64,000 bases of DNA, taken from the NCBI RefSeq assembly GCF_001668725.1, contig NZ_LZKL01000095.1:62001-126000 (forward strand), given 5' to 3'. Every line of letters begins with the position of its first letter. The first letter of the stretch is position 1. Under the pieces are notes generated by a model. The model did not search any database, had not been told where the DNA came from, and saw only the letters and a program-made list of their open reading frames with translations. This document shows positions 57,148 through 64,000 of this stretch, one piece after another. Source of the DNA: Mycobacterium sp. E787 (GTDB taxonomy: Bacteria > Actinomycetota > Actinomycetes > Mycobacteriales > Mycobacteriaceae). A program made the translations under genes and the position numbers.

Positions 57148-59073
57148 ATGGCACAGCAAGCGCAGGTCACCGAGGAGCAAGCCAGGGCCCTCGCCGAGGA
57201 ATCCCGCGAAAGTGGTTGGGACAAGCCGTCGTTCGCCAAAGAACTCTTTCTCGGCCACTTTCCGCTGGACCTCATCCATCCGTTTCCCAGGCCGTCGGCG
57301 GCCGACGAGGAGCGCATCCGCGCCTTCCTCGACCGGTTGCGCGAATTCCTCGAAGGCGTCGACGGTAGCGTCGTCGAACGCGACGCGCAGATCCCGGACG
57401 AATACGTCAAGGGTCTGGCCGGATTGGGCTGCTTCGGCATGAAGATCCCCACCGAGTACGGCGGCCTGGGCATGTCGCAGGTCGCCTACAACCGGGCACT
57501 GGTGATGGTTTCGTCCGTCCACCCCGCGCTCGGTGCGCTGCTGTCGGCCCATCAGTCGATCGGGGTGCCGGAGCCGCTCAAACTCGCGGGGACCCCCGAA
57601 CAGAAGCAGAGGTTCTTGCCGCGGTGTGCCGCCGGCGCGATATCGGCGTTCCTGCTCACCGAACCCGACGTCGGCTCCGACCCGGCGCGCCTGGCATCCA
57701 CGGCGACACCGATCGAGGACGGCAAGGCGTACGAGCTCGAGGGCGTGAAGTTGTGGACGACCAACGGCGTGGTCGCCGAATTGCTGGTGGTCATGGCGCG
57801 CGTGCCCAAGAGTGACGGGCATCGCGGGGGCATCAGCGCCTTTGTCGTCGAGGCCGATTCGCCCGGGATCACCGTGGAGCGGCGCAACTCGTTCATGGGT
57901 TTGCGCGGCATCGAGAACGGTGTGACCAGGCTGCACGGCGTGCGGGTGCCCGCCGAGAACCTGATCGGCCGGGAAGGCGACGGCCTGAAGATCGCGCTGA
58001 CGACGCTCAACGCCGGGCGGCTGTCGATCCCCGCGAGCGCGACCGGCTCGTCGAAGTGGGCGCTGAAGATAGCCCGCGAATGGTCCGGCGAGCGCGTGCA
58101 GTGGGGCAAGCCACTGGCCAAACACGAAGCGGTGGCGAGCAAGATCTCTTTCATCGCCGCCACCACCTATGCGCTCGACGCCGTGCTCGAGTTGTCCGCG
58201 CAGATGGCCGACGAAGGCCGCAACGACATCAGGATCGAGGCGGCGCTGGCCAAGTTGTGGTCCAGCGAGATGGCCTGCCTCATCGCCGACGAGCTCGTGC
58301 AGATCCGCGGCGGGCGGGGCTACGAGACCGCGGAGTCGCTGGCCGCGCGCGGCGAGCGCGCGGTGCCCGCCGAGCAGGTGGTGCGCGACCTGCGGATCAA
58401 CCGCATCTTCGAGGGATCGAGCGAGATCATGCGTCTGCTCATCGCGCGGGAGGCGGTCGACGCCCATCTGACCGCGGCCGGCGACCTCGCCAAGCCCGAC
58501 ACCGGTCTGCGGGAGAAGGCCGCCGCGGCCGTCGGCGCCAGCGGATTCTACGCAAAGTGGTTGCCGCAGTTGGTGTTCGGTGAAGGGCAGCGGCCCACCG
58601 CGTACAGCGAGTTCGGCCCGCTGGCGGCACACCTGCGGTTCGTCGAACGCTCCACGCGCAAGCTGGCCCGCAACACCTTCTACGGGATGGCGCGCTGGCA
58701 GGCCAGGCTCGAGCAACGGCAGGGGTTCCTGGGCCGGATCGTCGACATCGGCGCGGAGCTGTTCGCGATGTCCGCGGCGTGCGTCCGCGCCGAGGGGCAG
58801 CGGGCCGCCGACCCGGCCGTCGGTCGGCAGGCATACCAGCTGGCCGAAACGTTCTGTGAGCAGGCGACGCTGCGGGTGGAGGCCCTGTTCGAGGCGCTGT
58901 GGTCCAACACCGACAGCAGCGACGTGCGGCTGACCCGTGACGTGCTGGCCGGGCACTACACCTGGCTGGAGGACGGCATCATCGATCAGTCGGAGGGCAC
59001 CGGTCCGTGGATCGCCCACTGGGAGCCGGGGGCTTCGACCGAGACCAACCTGGCGCGCCGCTTCCTGACCTGA
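57148..59073 (+). CDS. fadE10: Acyl-CoA dehydrogenase FadE10
   Basis: A 641-residue acyl-CoA dehydrogenase matching Rv0873 (FadE10, 650). The N-terminal helical domain contains IPTEYGGLGMSQVAYN, the middle beta domain AFLLTEPDVGSDPARLAS and LWTTNGVVAELLVVMARV, and the C-terminal helical domain IRGGRGYETAESLAARGE with RIFEGSSEIMRLL, the FAD-contact motif. It adds a further C-terminal domain of about 200 residues, as in long-chain-type enzymes. ATG has GAGGAGG. It removes hydrogen at the 2,3 position of acyl-CoAs. Confidence 0.93.
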   Translation: MAQQAQVTEEQARALAEESRESGWDKPSFAKELFLGHFPLDLIHPFPRPSAADEERIRAFLDRLREFLEGVDGSVVERDAQIPDEYVKGLAGLGCFGMKIPTEYGGLGMSQVAYNRALVMVSSVHPALGALLSAHQSIGVPEPLKLAGTPEQKQRFLPRCAAGAISAFLLTEPDVGSDPARLASTATPIEDGKAYELEGVKLWTTNGVVAELLVVMARVPKSDGHRGGISAFVVEADSPGITVERRNSFMGLRGIENGVTRLHGVRVPAENLIGREGDGLKIALTTLNAGRLSIPASATGSSKWALKIAREWSGERVQWGKPLAKHEAVASKISFIAATTYALDAVLELSAQMADEGRNDIRIEAALAKLWSSEMACLIADELVQIRGGRGYETAESLAARGERAVPAEQVVRDLRINRIFEGSSEIMRLLIAREAVDAHLTAAGDLAKPDTGLREKAAAAVGASGFYAKWLPQLVFGEGQRPTAYSEFGPLAAHLRFVERSTRKLARNTFYGMARWQARLEQRQGFLGRIVDIGAELFAMSAACVRAEGQRAADPAVGRQAYQLAETFCEQATLRVEALFEALWSNTDSSDVRLTRDVLAGHYTWLEDGIIDQSEGTGPWIAHWEPGASTETNLARRFLT

Positions 59074-59095
59074 GTTCCCGGGCAGAATTGTCGCC

Positions 59096-60100
59096 ATGGC
59101 CTCCTATGTCGCCCCGGCGGGCGAATTCACCCGTGACACCAACTACATCACCACCCGCATCACGGCCGACGGACGCGACGGTTACCCGGTGGAGCCCGGA
59201 CGGTATCGGCTTGTCGTGGCCCGCGCCTGCCCGTGGGCCAACCGCGCGATCATCGTGCGGCGGCTATTGGGCCTGGAAGACGTTCTCTCCATTGGGTTTT
59301 GCGGCCCCACCCACGACGAGCGCAGCTGGACTTTCGACCTGGACCCGGGCGGCGTCGACCCGGTGCTGAAGATCCCGCGGCTGCAGGACGCCTACTTCAA
59401 ACGCTTCCCCGACTACCCCAAGGGCATCACGGTGCCGGCGATCGTCGACGTGCCGAGCGGCGCGGTGGTCACCAACGACTTCGCGCAGATGACGCTGGAT
59501 CTGTCGACCGAGTGGACCGCCTACCACCGCGACGGCGCACCGCGGCTCTACCCCGAGCCGCTGCGTGCCGAGATCGACGAGGTGAGCAAGCGGGTCTACA
59601 CCGAGATCAACAACGGCGTCTATCGCTGCGGTTTCGCCGGCTCGCAGCAGGCCTACGAGGCGGCCTACGACCGGCTGTTCACCGCGCTCGACTGGTTGAG
59701 CGATCGCCTTTCCGGGCAGCGCTACCTGGTGGGCGACACCATCACCGAGGCCGATGTCCGGCTGTTCACCACGCTGGCCCGCTTCGACCCCGTCTACCAC
59801 GGGCACTTCAAGTGCAACCGGAGCAAGCTGTCCGAGATGCCGGTGTTGTGGGCCTACGCGCGTGACCTGTTCCAGACCCCCGGCTTCGGCGACACCGTCG
59901 ACTTCGTCCAGATCAAGCAGCACTACTACATCGTGCACGCCGACATCAACCCCACCCGTATCGTGCCCAAGGGCCCCGACCTGGCCGGCTGGCTGACCCC
60001 GCACGAGCGAGAGGCGTTGGGCGGCAGGCCGTTCGGGGACGGCACCCCGCCCGGGCCGCCGGTCGAGGGGGAGCGAGTGCCGGCCGGCCACGGCGCCTGA
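59096..60100 (+). CDS. Glutathionyl-hydroquinone reductase-like (Xi-class GST) protein
   Basis: A 334-residue thioredoxin-fold transferase. The catalytic motif is CPWA (ARACPWANRAI, Cys near 45), typical of Xi-class GST (ECM4/YqjG), which remove glutathione from glutathionylated hydroquinones. The C-terminal domain has YLVGDTITEADVRLFTTLAR with the family Asp. Mycobacteria use mycothiol in place of glutathione, so the real thiol is probably mycothiol (inference). It starts 22 bp after fadE10. The position is occupied by Rv0874c in H37Rv, which is absent here. Confidence 0.9.
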   Translation: MASYVAPAGEFTRDTNYITTRITADGRDGYPVEPGRYRLVVARACPWANRAIIVRRLLGLEDVLSIGFCGPTHDERSWTFDLDPGGVDPVLKIPRLQDAYFKRFPDYPKGITVPAIVDVPSGAVVTNDFAQMTLDLSTEWTAYHRDGAPRLYPEPLRAEIDEVSKRVYTEINNGVYRCGFAGSQQAYEAAYDRLFTALDWLSDRLSGQRYLVGDTITEADVRLFTTLARFDPVYHGHFKCNRSKLSEMPVLWAYARDLFQTPGFGDTVDFVQIKQHYYIVHADINPTRIVPKGPDLAGWLTPHEREALGGRPFGDGTPPGPPVEGERVPAGHGA

Positions 60101-60115
60101 GATCTTCCCGCCGAG

Positions 60116-60164
60116 CGTGGAGTCGTTGCGAGAAATTGTTGTGTTTTCACGCAACAACTCCACG
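60116..60164. repeat. 49-bp palindromic repeat, left flank copy
   Basis: Left arm CGTGGAGTCGTTGCG (60116-60130), a 19-nt loop and right arm CGCAACAACTCCACG (60150-60164), 14 of 15 paired. It lies 9 bp beyond the stop of the AbiEi/DUF559-type gene. A copy with the same arm length, loop length and orientation lies at the other side of that gene (61081-61129). Confidence 0.9.
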
Positions 60165-60173
60165 TTGGGCGCG

Positions 60174-61040
60174 TCATAGTGGGCAACCAGCCGCGAGCAA
60201 GGCGCGATGCACGCGCGCGACGACGACGTCCGGTCGGTTTCGTAGCATCTCGGCGCTGACGCGGACGATCGCCCAGCCACGCGCCTCGAGTTCCGCCAGT
60301 CGGTCGATGTCGCGGCTTCGCTGCGCAGGATCGGTCCAATGGTGCGCGCCGTCGAATTCGACGCCCACCTTCCACTCCTCCCATCCCATATCGATCCGGG
60401 CCACCACCAAACCCCATTCGTTGAGCACCTCGATCTGGGTCCGAGGCCGTGGCAACCCGGCGCTGACCAGGGCCAGACGGGTCTTCGTCTCGTACGGCGA
60501 TTCCGAGCCCCCATCGGCCAGGTGCAACACCCGTCGCAACTGAATCAACCCGCGGGCGCCGCGATGGCGGTCGGCGATCAGCTCGATGTCAGCAGCCTTC
60601 ACCCCTGTTGCATGCATGAGAGCGTCCAGCCGAATCACGGCCGTTGTCAGGCCTTTTCGCCTTCCGAGGTCGAATGCCGTGCGGGCCGGCGTGGTCATGC
60701 GAATGCCGTCGCGCGCAGACGTTTCGTCGTCGTCCAAGGTGTCGCTGTGCACAATGATGCCGCGCGCCTTATGGCGGCTGGGTCGGTTCAGTTCGGCCGG
60801 CAGCCAGTGGTCGATCCAAGCCGTGCGGTGCAACGCCGCGGCGGACAGGCCCGCCAACGTCGCGGTCCGCTCGGACCACAGCCAGGCGGCGACCGCTCGG
60901 GTTACGGGCGTCAACTTCAGGCCGCGACGGATGTAGACGTTGCGATGGACCATCTCGAAATCGGTGCGTAACCGATGCCGGTTGAGGACTCCGGCCGCGA
61001 GCGCGTCGGTTCCTCTGAACGGCCAATCCAGGATCTCCAT
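60174..61040 (-). CDS. AbiEi-like/DUF559 (VSR endonuclease-fold) protein
   Basis: About 288 residues from ATG 61040 (GTG 61046 is also possible). The N-terminal part resembles AbiEi-type antitoxin sequences (TATLAGLSAAALHRTAW, TTPARTAFDLGRRKG). The C-terminal 110 residues form a DUF559-type nuclease-like domain: SPYETKTRLALVSAGLPRP, VVARIDMGWEEWKVGVEFDG and a final helix with WAIVRVS, with the E, D and ExD pattern of PD-(D/E)XK enzymes. Mycobacterial genomes carry many such genes; the function is not established. The gene is bracketed by two palindromic repeats and sits in place of Rv0874c relatives. Confidence 0.85.
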   Translation of the reverse strand: MEILDWPFRGTDALAAGVLNRHRLRTDFEMVHRNVYIRRGLKLTPVTRAVAAWLWSERTATLAGLSAAALHRTAWIDHWLPAELNRPSRHKARGIIVHSDTLDDDETSARDGIRMTTPARTAFDLGRRKGLTTAVIRLDALMHATGVKAADIELIADRHRGARGLIQLRRVLHLADGGSESPYETKTRLALVSAGLPRPRTQIEVLNEWGLVVARIDMGWEEWKVGVEFDGAHHWTDPAQRSRDIDRLAELEARGWAIVRVSAEMLRNRPDVVVARVHRALLAAGCPL

Positions 61041-61080
61041 GCGCACACGGTGCCGGTCGCCACCGACACCCGCGGTCCAA

Positions 61081-61129
61081 CGTCGAGTTGCTGCGGGAAA
61101 TCACGTGGTTTGGGCGCAACAACTCCACG
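61081..61129. repeat. 49-bp palindromic repeat, right flank copy
   Basis: Left arm CGTCGAGTTGCTGCG (61081-61095), a 19-nt loop and right arm CGCAACAACTCCACG (61115-61129), 13 of 15 paired. The right arm is identical to that at 60150-60164. It lies about 40 bp upstream of the AbiEi/DUF559-type start. The two copies have the same orientation and 965-bp spacing. Confidence 0.9.
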
Positions 61130-61145
61130 TTCGGCCAGCAATAGG

Positions 61146-61649
61146 TCAGGACGTCAGGCGCACCGACCATTCCGCGTGCGGCACGGCGCGCAGCGCGGCG
61201 GTGTCATTCGATTGGCCCTCGTCGACGACCAGCGTCAGCAACTGCACGACGATCCCGGTCAGCCGCCCGCGCTGCGGGTCGACCGACGGGATGGTGACCG
61301 CGAAGCGGCTGTCCGGCCGGTACATGGTCACGGTCGTGTTGGCGGGATCCTCGTAGACCCGCAGCAGGCGCCACGGCGCCCGCGCGATCGCTTCCGGGAC
61401 GGAAAGCTGCACCGGGTAGCGCTCGTTGAACGGCAGCTCGCCCTGGGCCTGCGGCGTCTGACAGTCGTTGAGGTTCAGCACATTGCAGTACAGGTACGGC
61501 CCGACCCGGGTCAGGTGCCCGTGCGAGTACGCGCTGATCTCGGGCCGTTGCACACCAGGCCGTCGCACCAGCAGCCACGCCCCGACCCCGGCGCCGATGC
61601 ACGCGAGGGCCACCACGGCCGCGACGATCATGACCGTGGCGCGTTTCAC
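61146..61649 (-). CDS. DUF2771 exported protein, Rv0875c type
   Basis: A 167-residue exported protein. A membrane anchor or signal at 6-28 (VMIVAAVVALACIGAGVGAW) precedes a beta-rich domain with YCNVLNLNDCQTPQAQGELP, ERYPVQLSVPEAI, WRLLRVYEDPANTTVTMYRP and LTGIVVQLLTLVVDE. It matches Rv0875c. Two Cys may form a disulfide. Function unknown. Start overlaps the stop of the MFS-like gene by 4 bp. Confidence 0.88.
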   Translation of the reverse strand: MKRATVMIVAAVVALACIGAGVGAWLLVRRPGVQRPEISAYSHGHLTRVGPYLYCNVLNLNDCQTPQAQGELPFNERYPVQLSVPEAIARAPWRLLRVYEDPANTTVTMYRPDSRFAVTIPSVDPQRGRLTGIVVQLLTLVVDEGQSNDTAALRAVPHAEWSVRLTS

Positions 61650-63340
61650 TCAGGCACCGCCGCCGGCCTGCCGGCGCGCATGCCTTCCTGCTCGACCATG
61701 ACGGGCCGGTTGCCGCCGAGGCCGGGGATCAACGAATTGCCGCGGAAGCTGACGAGGGTCTGCGCCAGGCCCAGGATGAGCAGGGCGCTGACGGCGGTGA
61801 AGCCGACCCACAGCTCGGTGTACACGAGCACGCCCAGCGCACCGCCCAGCACCCACGCCAGCTGCAGCGTGGATTCCGATCGCCCGAACCCCGATGCGCG
61901 CGATTCCTCGGGCAGGTCGTGTTGCAACGAGGCATCCAGCGAGGCCTTGGCGATCGCACTGGACCCCGAGGTGACCAGGGTGGCGATCACGGCCGCCGCC
62001 AGGGTGCCCGCCACCGAAGCGGCCAGCGCGACCGCGGACACCGCCACGGTGCAGCGCACCACCAGCACGGCCGGCCTGCCCAGCTTCAGGCGGGCGCTGG
62101 TGAAGTTGCCCGCGAAGTTGCCGATCCCCGCCGCGGCGCCGATCATGCCCAGCATGGCCAGTTGTTCCCACCCGTTGGATTGATGGGCCTTGGCGACGAA
62201 CGCCGGGTACAAGAACAGGAAGCCGACCATCACCTTGATCGTGCAATTGCCCCACAGCGAGGTGATGATGTTGCGGCCCAACGGTTGCCGAAGCGTCCCG
62301 CCGACCTTCCTGACCTCCTCAGGCCAGCCCCGCCGCGGCGGCCCGCCGTCATTGCGGTAGCTCAGGGTGGCCGGGACCTCGCCCGCGGTCACCTCCACCC
62401 AGCGCGGGATCCGCATCGACAACAAGGCGCCGGCGATCGTGACGGCGACGACGACGAACAACGCGCCGGGCAGCTTGAACAGGTGGGTGCCGACGAACTC
62501 GACGCCGCCCGCGATGGCGCCGCCGGCGATCGTGCCGCCCAGGAGGCCGAATACCGTCAGCCGGGAGTTCACCCGCACCAGGTCGATGGACGGCGGCATC
62601 ACCCGCGGCGTCACCGCGCTGCGCAGCACGCTGAACGATTTGGAGAGCACCATCATGGCCAGTGCGCACGGGTAGAGCACCATCGACGGGTAGCTGCCAG
62701 TGGCGCCGTCGTAGTTCATGATCAGCAACACCGCCAGCGCGGTGCGCAGCGCGAAGGACAGCGCCAGCGCGACGCGCCGGCCGTGCTGCAGCCGGTCCAG
62801 CGCCGGGCCGATGAGCGGCGCGATCACCGCGAACGGCGCGATGGTGATCAGCAGGTACAGCGCGACCTTCGACTTGCTCTCCCCGCTGGCCGCGGCGAAG
62901 AACAGCGTGTTGGCCAGCGCGACGGCCATCGCGGCATCCACCGCGAAGTTGGCGACCACCGGCCACGTCAGTGCCGTCAGGCCGGACTTGTCGGCGCCGT
63001 CGGCGGTGGCGGCCCGCTGCACCATCCAGTACATGCGGGAACCCATCTCGCGGCTGCGCATCGCCGCGGCGCGGGTGACCGTGATCCGTTCGCCGGCGGT
63101 GGGACCGCGTGGGGGTGTGTCACCCGTGCGGCCCGGCTCGGCCTGCTCGCCCAACGGCGGCAGATACCGGTTCGCGCTGGGCATCGGCGGGGGGCGTCGC
63201 GACCGCGCCCGGCCGGCGTCATCGGCCGGGTAGTTGGCCATGCCCGGGTGCTGGCCCGCCGAGCCGTTGCGGTCCGGGCCGCTCCGGCGACCCGGGTTGG
63301 AGGCCACCCGACCCCGATCGTCACGCCGCCGTCCGGACAC
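61646..63340 (-). CDS. MFS-like transmembrane protein, Rv0876c type
   Basis: A 564-residue protein with about 12 membrane spans. The first 90 residues are a cytoplasmic, Arg/Pro-rich arm. Spans include VVANFAVDAAMAVALANTLF and LLGGTIAGGAIAGGVEFVG. Signature LDRLQHGRRVALALS resembles the MFS loop between helices 2 and 3. It matches Rv0876c. The substrate is unknown. GTG start at 63340. Coupled to the DUF2771 gene. Confidence 0.88.
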   Translation of the reverse strand: MSGRRRDDRGRVASNPGRRSGPDRNGSAGQHPGMANYPADDAGRARSRRPPPMPSANRYLPPLGEQAEPGRTGDTPPRGPTAGERITVTRAAAMRSREMGSRMYWMVQRAATADGADKSGLTALTWPVVANFAVDAAMAVALANTLFFAAASGESKSKVALYLLITIAPFAVIAPLIGPALDRLQHGRRVALALSFALRTALAVLLIMNYDGATGSYPSMVLYPCALAMMVLSKSFSVLRSAVTPRVMPPSIDLVRVNSRLTVFGLLGGTIAGGAIAGGVEFVGTHLFKLPGALFVVVAVTIAGALLSMRIPRWVEVTAGEVPATLSYRNDGGPPRRGWPEEVRKVGGTLRQPLGRNIITSLWGNCTIKVMVGFLFLYPAFVAKAHQSNGWEQLAMLGMIGAAAGIGNFAGNFTSARLKLGRPAVLVVRCTVAVSAVALAASVAGTLAAAVIATLVTSGSSAIAKASLDASLQHDLPEESRASGFGRSESTLQLAWVLGGALGVLVYTELWVGFTAVSALLILGLAQTLVSFRGNSLIPGLGGNRPVMVEQEGMRAGRPAAVPE

Positions 63341-63426
63341 GAATCAATTCTGTCTTATGCCGGCAGGCAACCGGGCGTGGCTCGCCAACCTTAGTATTGG
63401 AGACGCAGTGCAAGAGAGGGGACAGC

Positions 63427-64000
63427 GTGACCGGACCCAGTGAAGGGTCGGTGGAATCCGCCGCGACGACCGTGGCCGAGTGGCCCGACGAGTTGGCGGC
63501 GGTGCTCACCGGCGCGGCCGACCGGGCCAGGGCGGCCGTCGAGGAGTTCGCCGGCGCCGAGGCCGTCGGGGACTACCTGGGCGTCGGCTACGAGGACCCG
63601 ACCGCCGCGACCCACCGGTTCCTGGCGCATCTGCCCGGTTACCAGGGGTGGCAATGGGCGGCCGTCGTCGCCGCGTACCCGGGTGCCGACCACGCCACGA
63701 TCAGCGAAGTGGTGCTGATCCCCGGGCCGACGGCGCTGCTGGCGCCGCAGTGGGTGCCGTGGGATCAACGGGTGCGGCCGGGCGATCTGAGCCCCGGCGA
63801 CCTGCTGGCGCCCGCGGCGGACGACCCGCGATTGGTCCCCGGCTACGCCGCCAGCGGCGACCCGGAGATCGACGAGACCGCCGCCGAAATCGGGTTGGGC
63901 CGGCGCTGGGTGATGAGCGCCGTCGGCCGCGCCGAGGCGGCCGAGCGCTGGCACACCGGGGAATTCGGTCCCGATTCGGCGATGGCCCGGTCCACCAAGC
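63427..64000 (+). CDS. DUF3027 protein, Rv0877 type (cut by window edge)
   Basis: The first 191 codons are present; the gene runs off the right edge. It starts at GTG 63427 (GAGGGGACAGC upstream). It carries VGDYLGVGYEDPTAATHRFL, YQGWQWAAVVAAYPGADHAT and LLAPQWVPWDQRVRPGDLSP, matching the DUF3027 family (Rv0877). Function unknown. Confidence 0.85.
   Translation, partial: MTGPSEGSVESAATTVAEWPDELAAVLTGAADRARAAVEEFAGAEAVGDYLGVGYEDPTAATHRFLAHLPGYQGWQWAAVVAAYPGADHATISEVVLIPGPTALLAPQWVPWDQRVRPGDLSPGDLLAPAADDPRLVPGYAASGDPEIDETAAEIGLGRRWVMSAVGRAEAAERWHTGEFGPDSAMARSTK

Noticed and set aside
57052..59097. A 681-codon minus-strand frame
   Set aside because: It is a shadow of fadE10, which has all family motifs on the plus strand.
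1..64000. CRISPR arrays, transposases, tRNA or rRNA genes
   Set aside because: No regularly spaced direct repeats, no transposase motifs and no rRNA or tRNA secondary structure were seen by eye.

Overview
The window is high-GC DNA from a slow-growing nontuberculous Mycobacterium, most like the M. avium complex. Evidence: a complete yrbE/mce operon with Mce-associated membrane genes, a PE protein with a glycine-rich linker and an aspartic protease domain, an LpqH-like lipoprotein, an rpfA with a ydaO-type leader, a mycofactocin-type SDR, several F420-type LLM oxidoreductases, and a right half (about 33.1-64 kb) in the same gene order as M. tuberculosis H37Rv Rv0853c-Rv0877. The species call is an inference from gene content.

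Left arm (1-5.1 kb): a minus-strand catabolic operon (two SDRs, one of mycofactocin type, then a ferredoxin and a cytochrome P450 cut by the window edge) faces a plus-strand pair (aldehyde dehydrogenase, class III CoA-transferase). Next comes yrbE-A, yrbE-B and mceA-F (5.5-15.1 kb), a lipid importer with translationally coupled genes. Together they look like an uptake-plus-oxidation unit for one hydrophobic substrate.

Accessory middle (15.1-33.1 kb): small secreted proteins; a minus-strand pair of Mce-associated membrane genes; a TetR regulator facing a four-gene membrane cluster with orphan oxidase subunits III and IV, with palindromic operators between them; a P450/TetR divergent pair; a small exported protein, an enoyl-CoA hydratase, an LpqH-like lipoprotein, an alpha/beta hydrolase, an amidohydrolase and a FadD ligase; a PE protease; a second, paralogous pair of Mce-associated genes; a two-domain protein of unknown function and a Bfd-type ferredoxin. 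One 17-bp palindrome recurs upstream of several of the catabolic genes.

Right arm (33.1-64 kb): alpha-keto-acid decarboxylase, three SRPBCC proteins and far, dapC, fadA-fadB (with an intrinsic terminator), an insertion relative to H37Rv (two LLM oxidoreductases, an FAD monooxygenase, an ABM protein, a Zn-ribbon/OB protein and a thiolase-like protein), the XPB helicase and its partner, molybdopterin genes (moaC, mog, moaE, moaD, moaA) around rpfA and its riboswitch, yccF-like, cspB, fadE10, a glutathionyl-hydroquinone-reductase-like protein, an AbiEi/DUF559-type gene bracketed by two matching palindromes, a DUF2771 protein, an MFS-like protein and the start of a DUF3027 protein.
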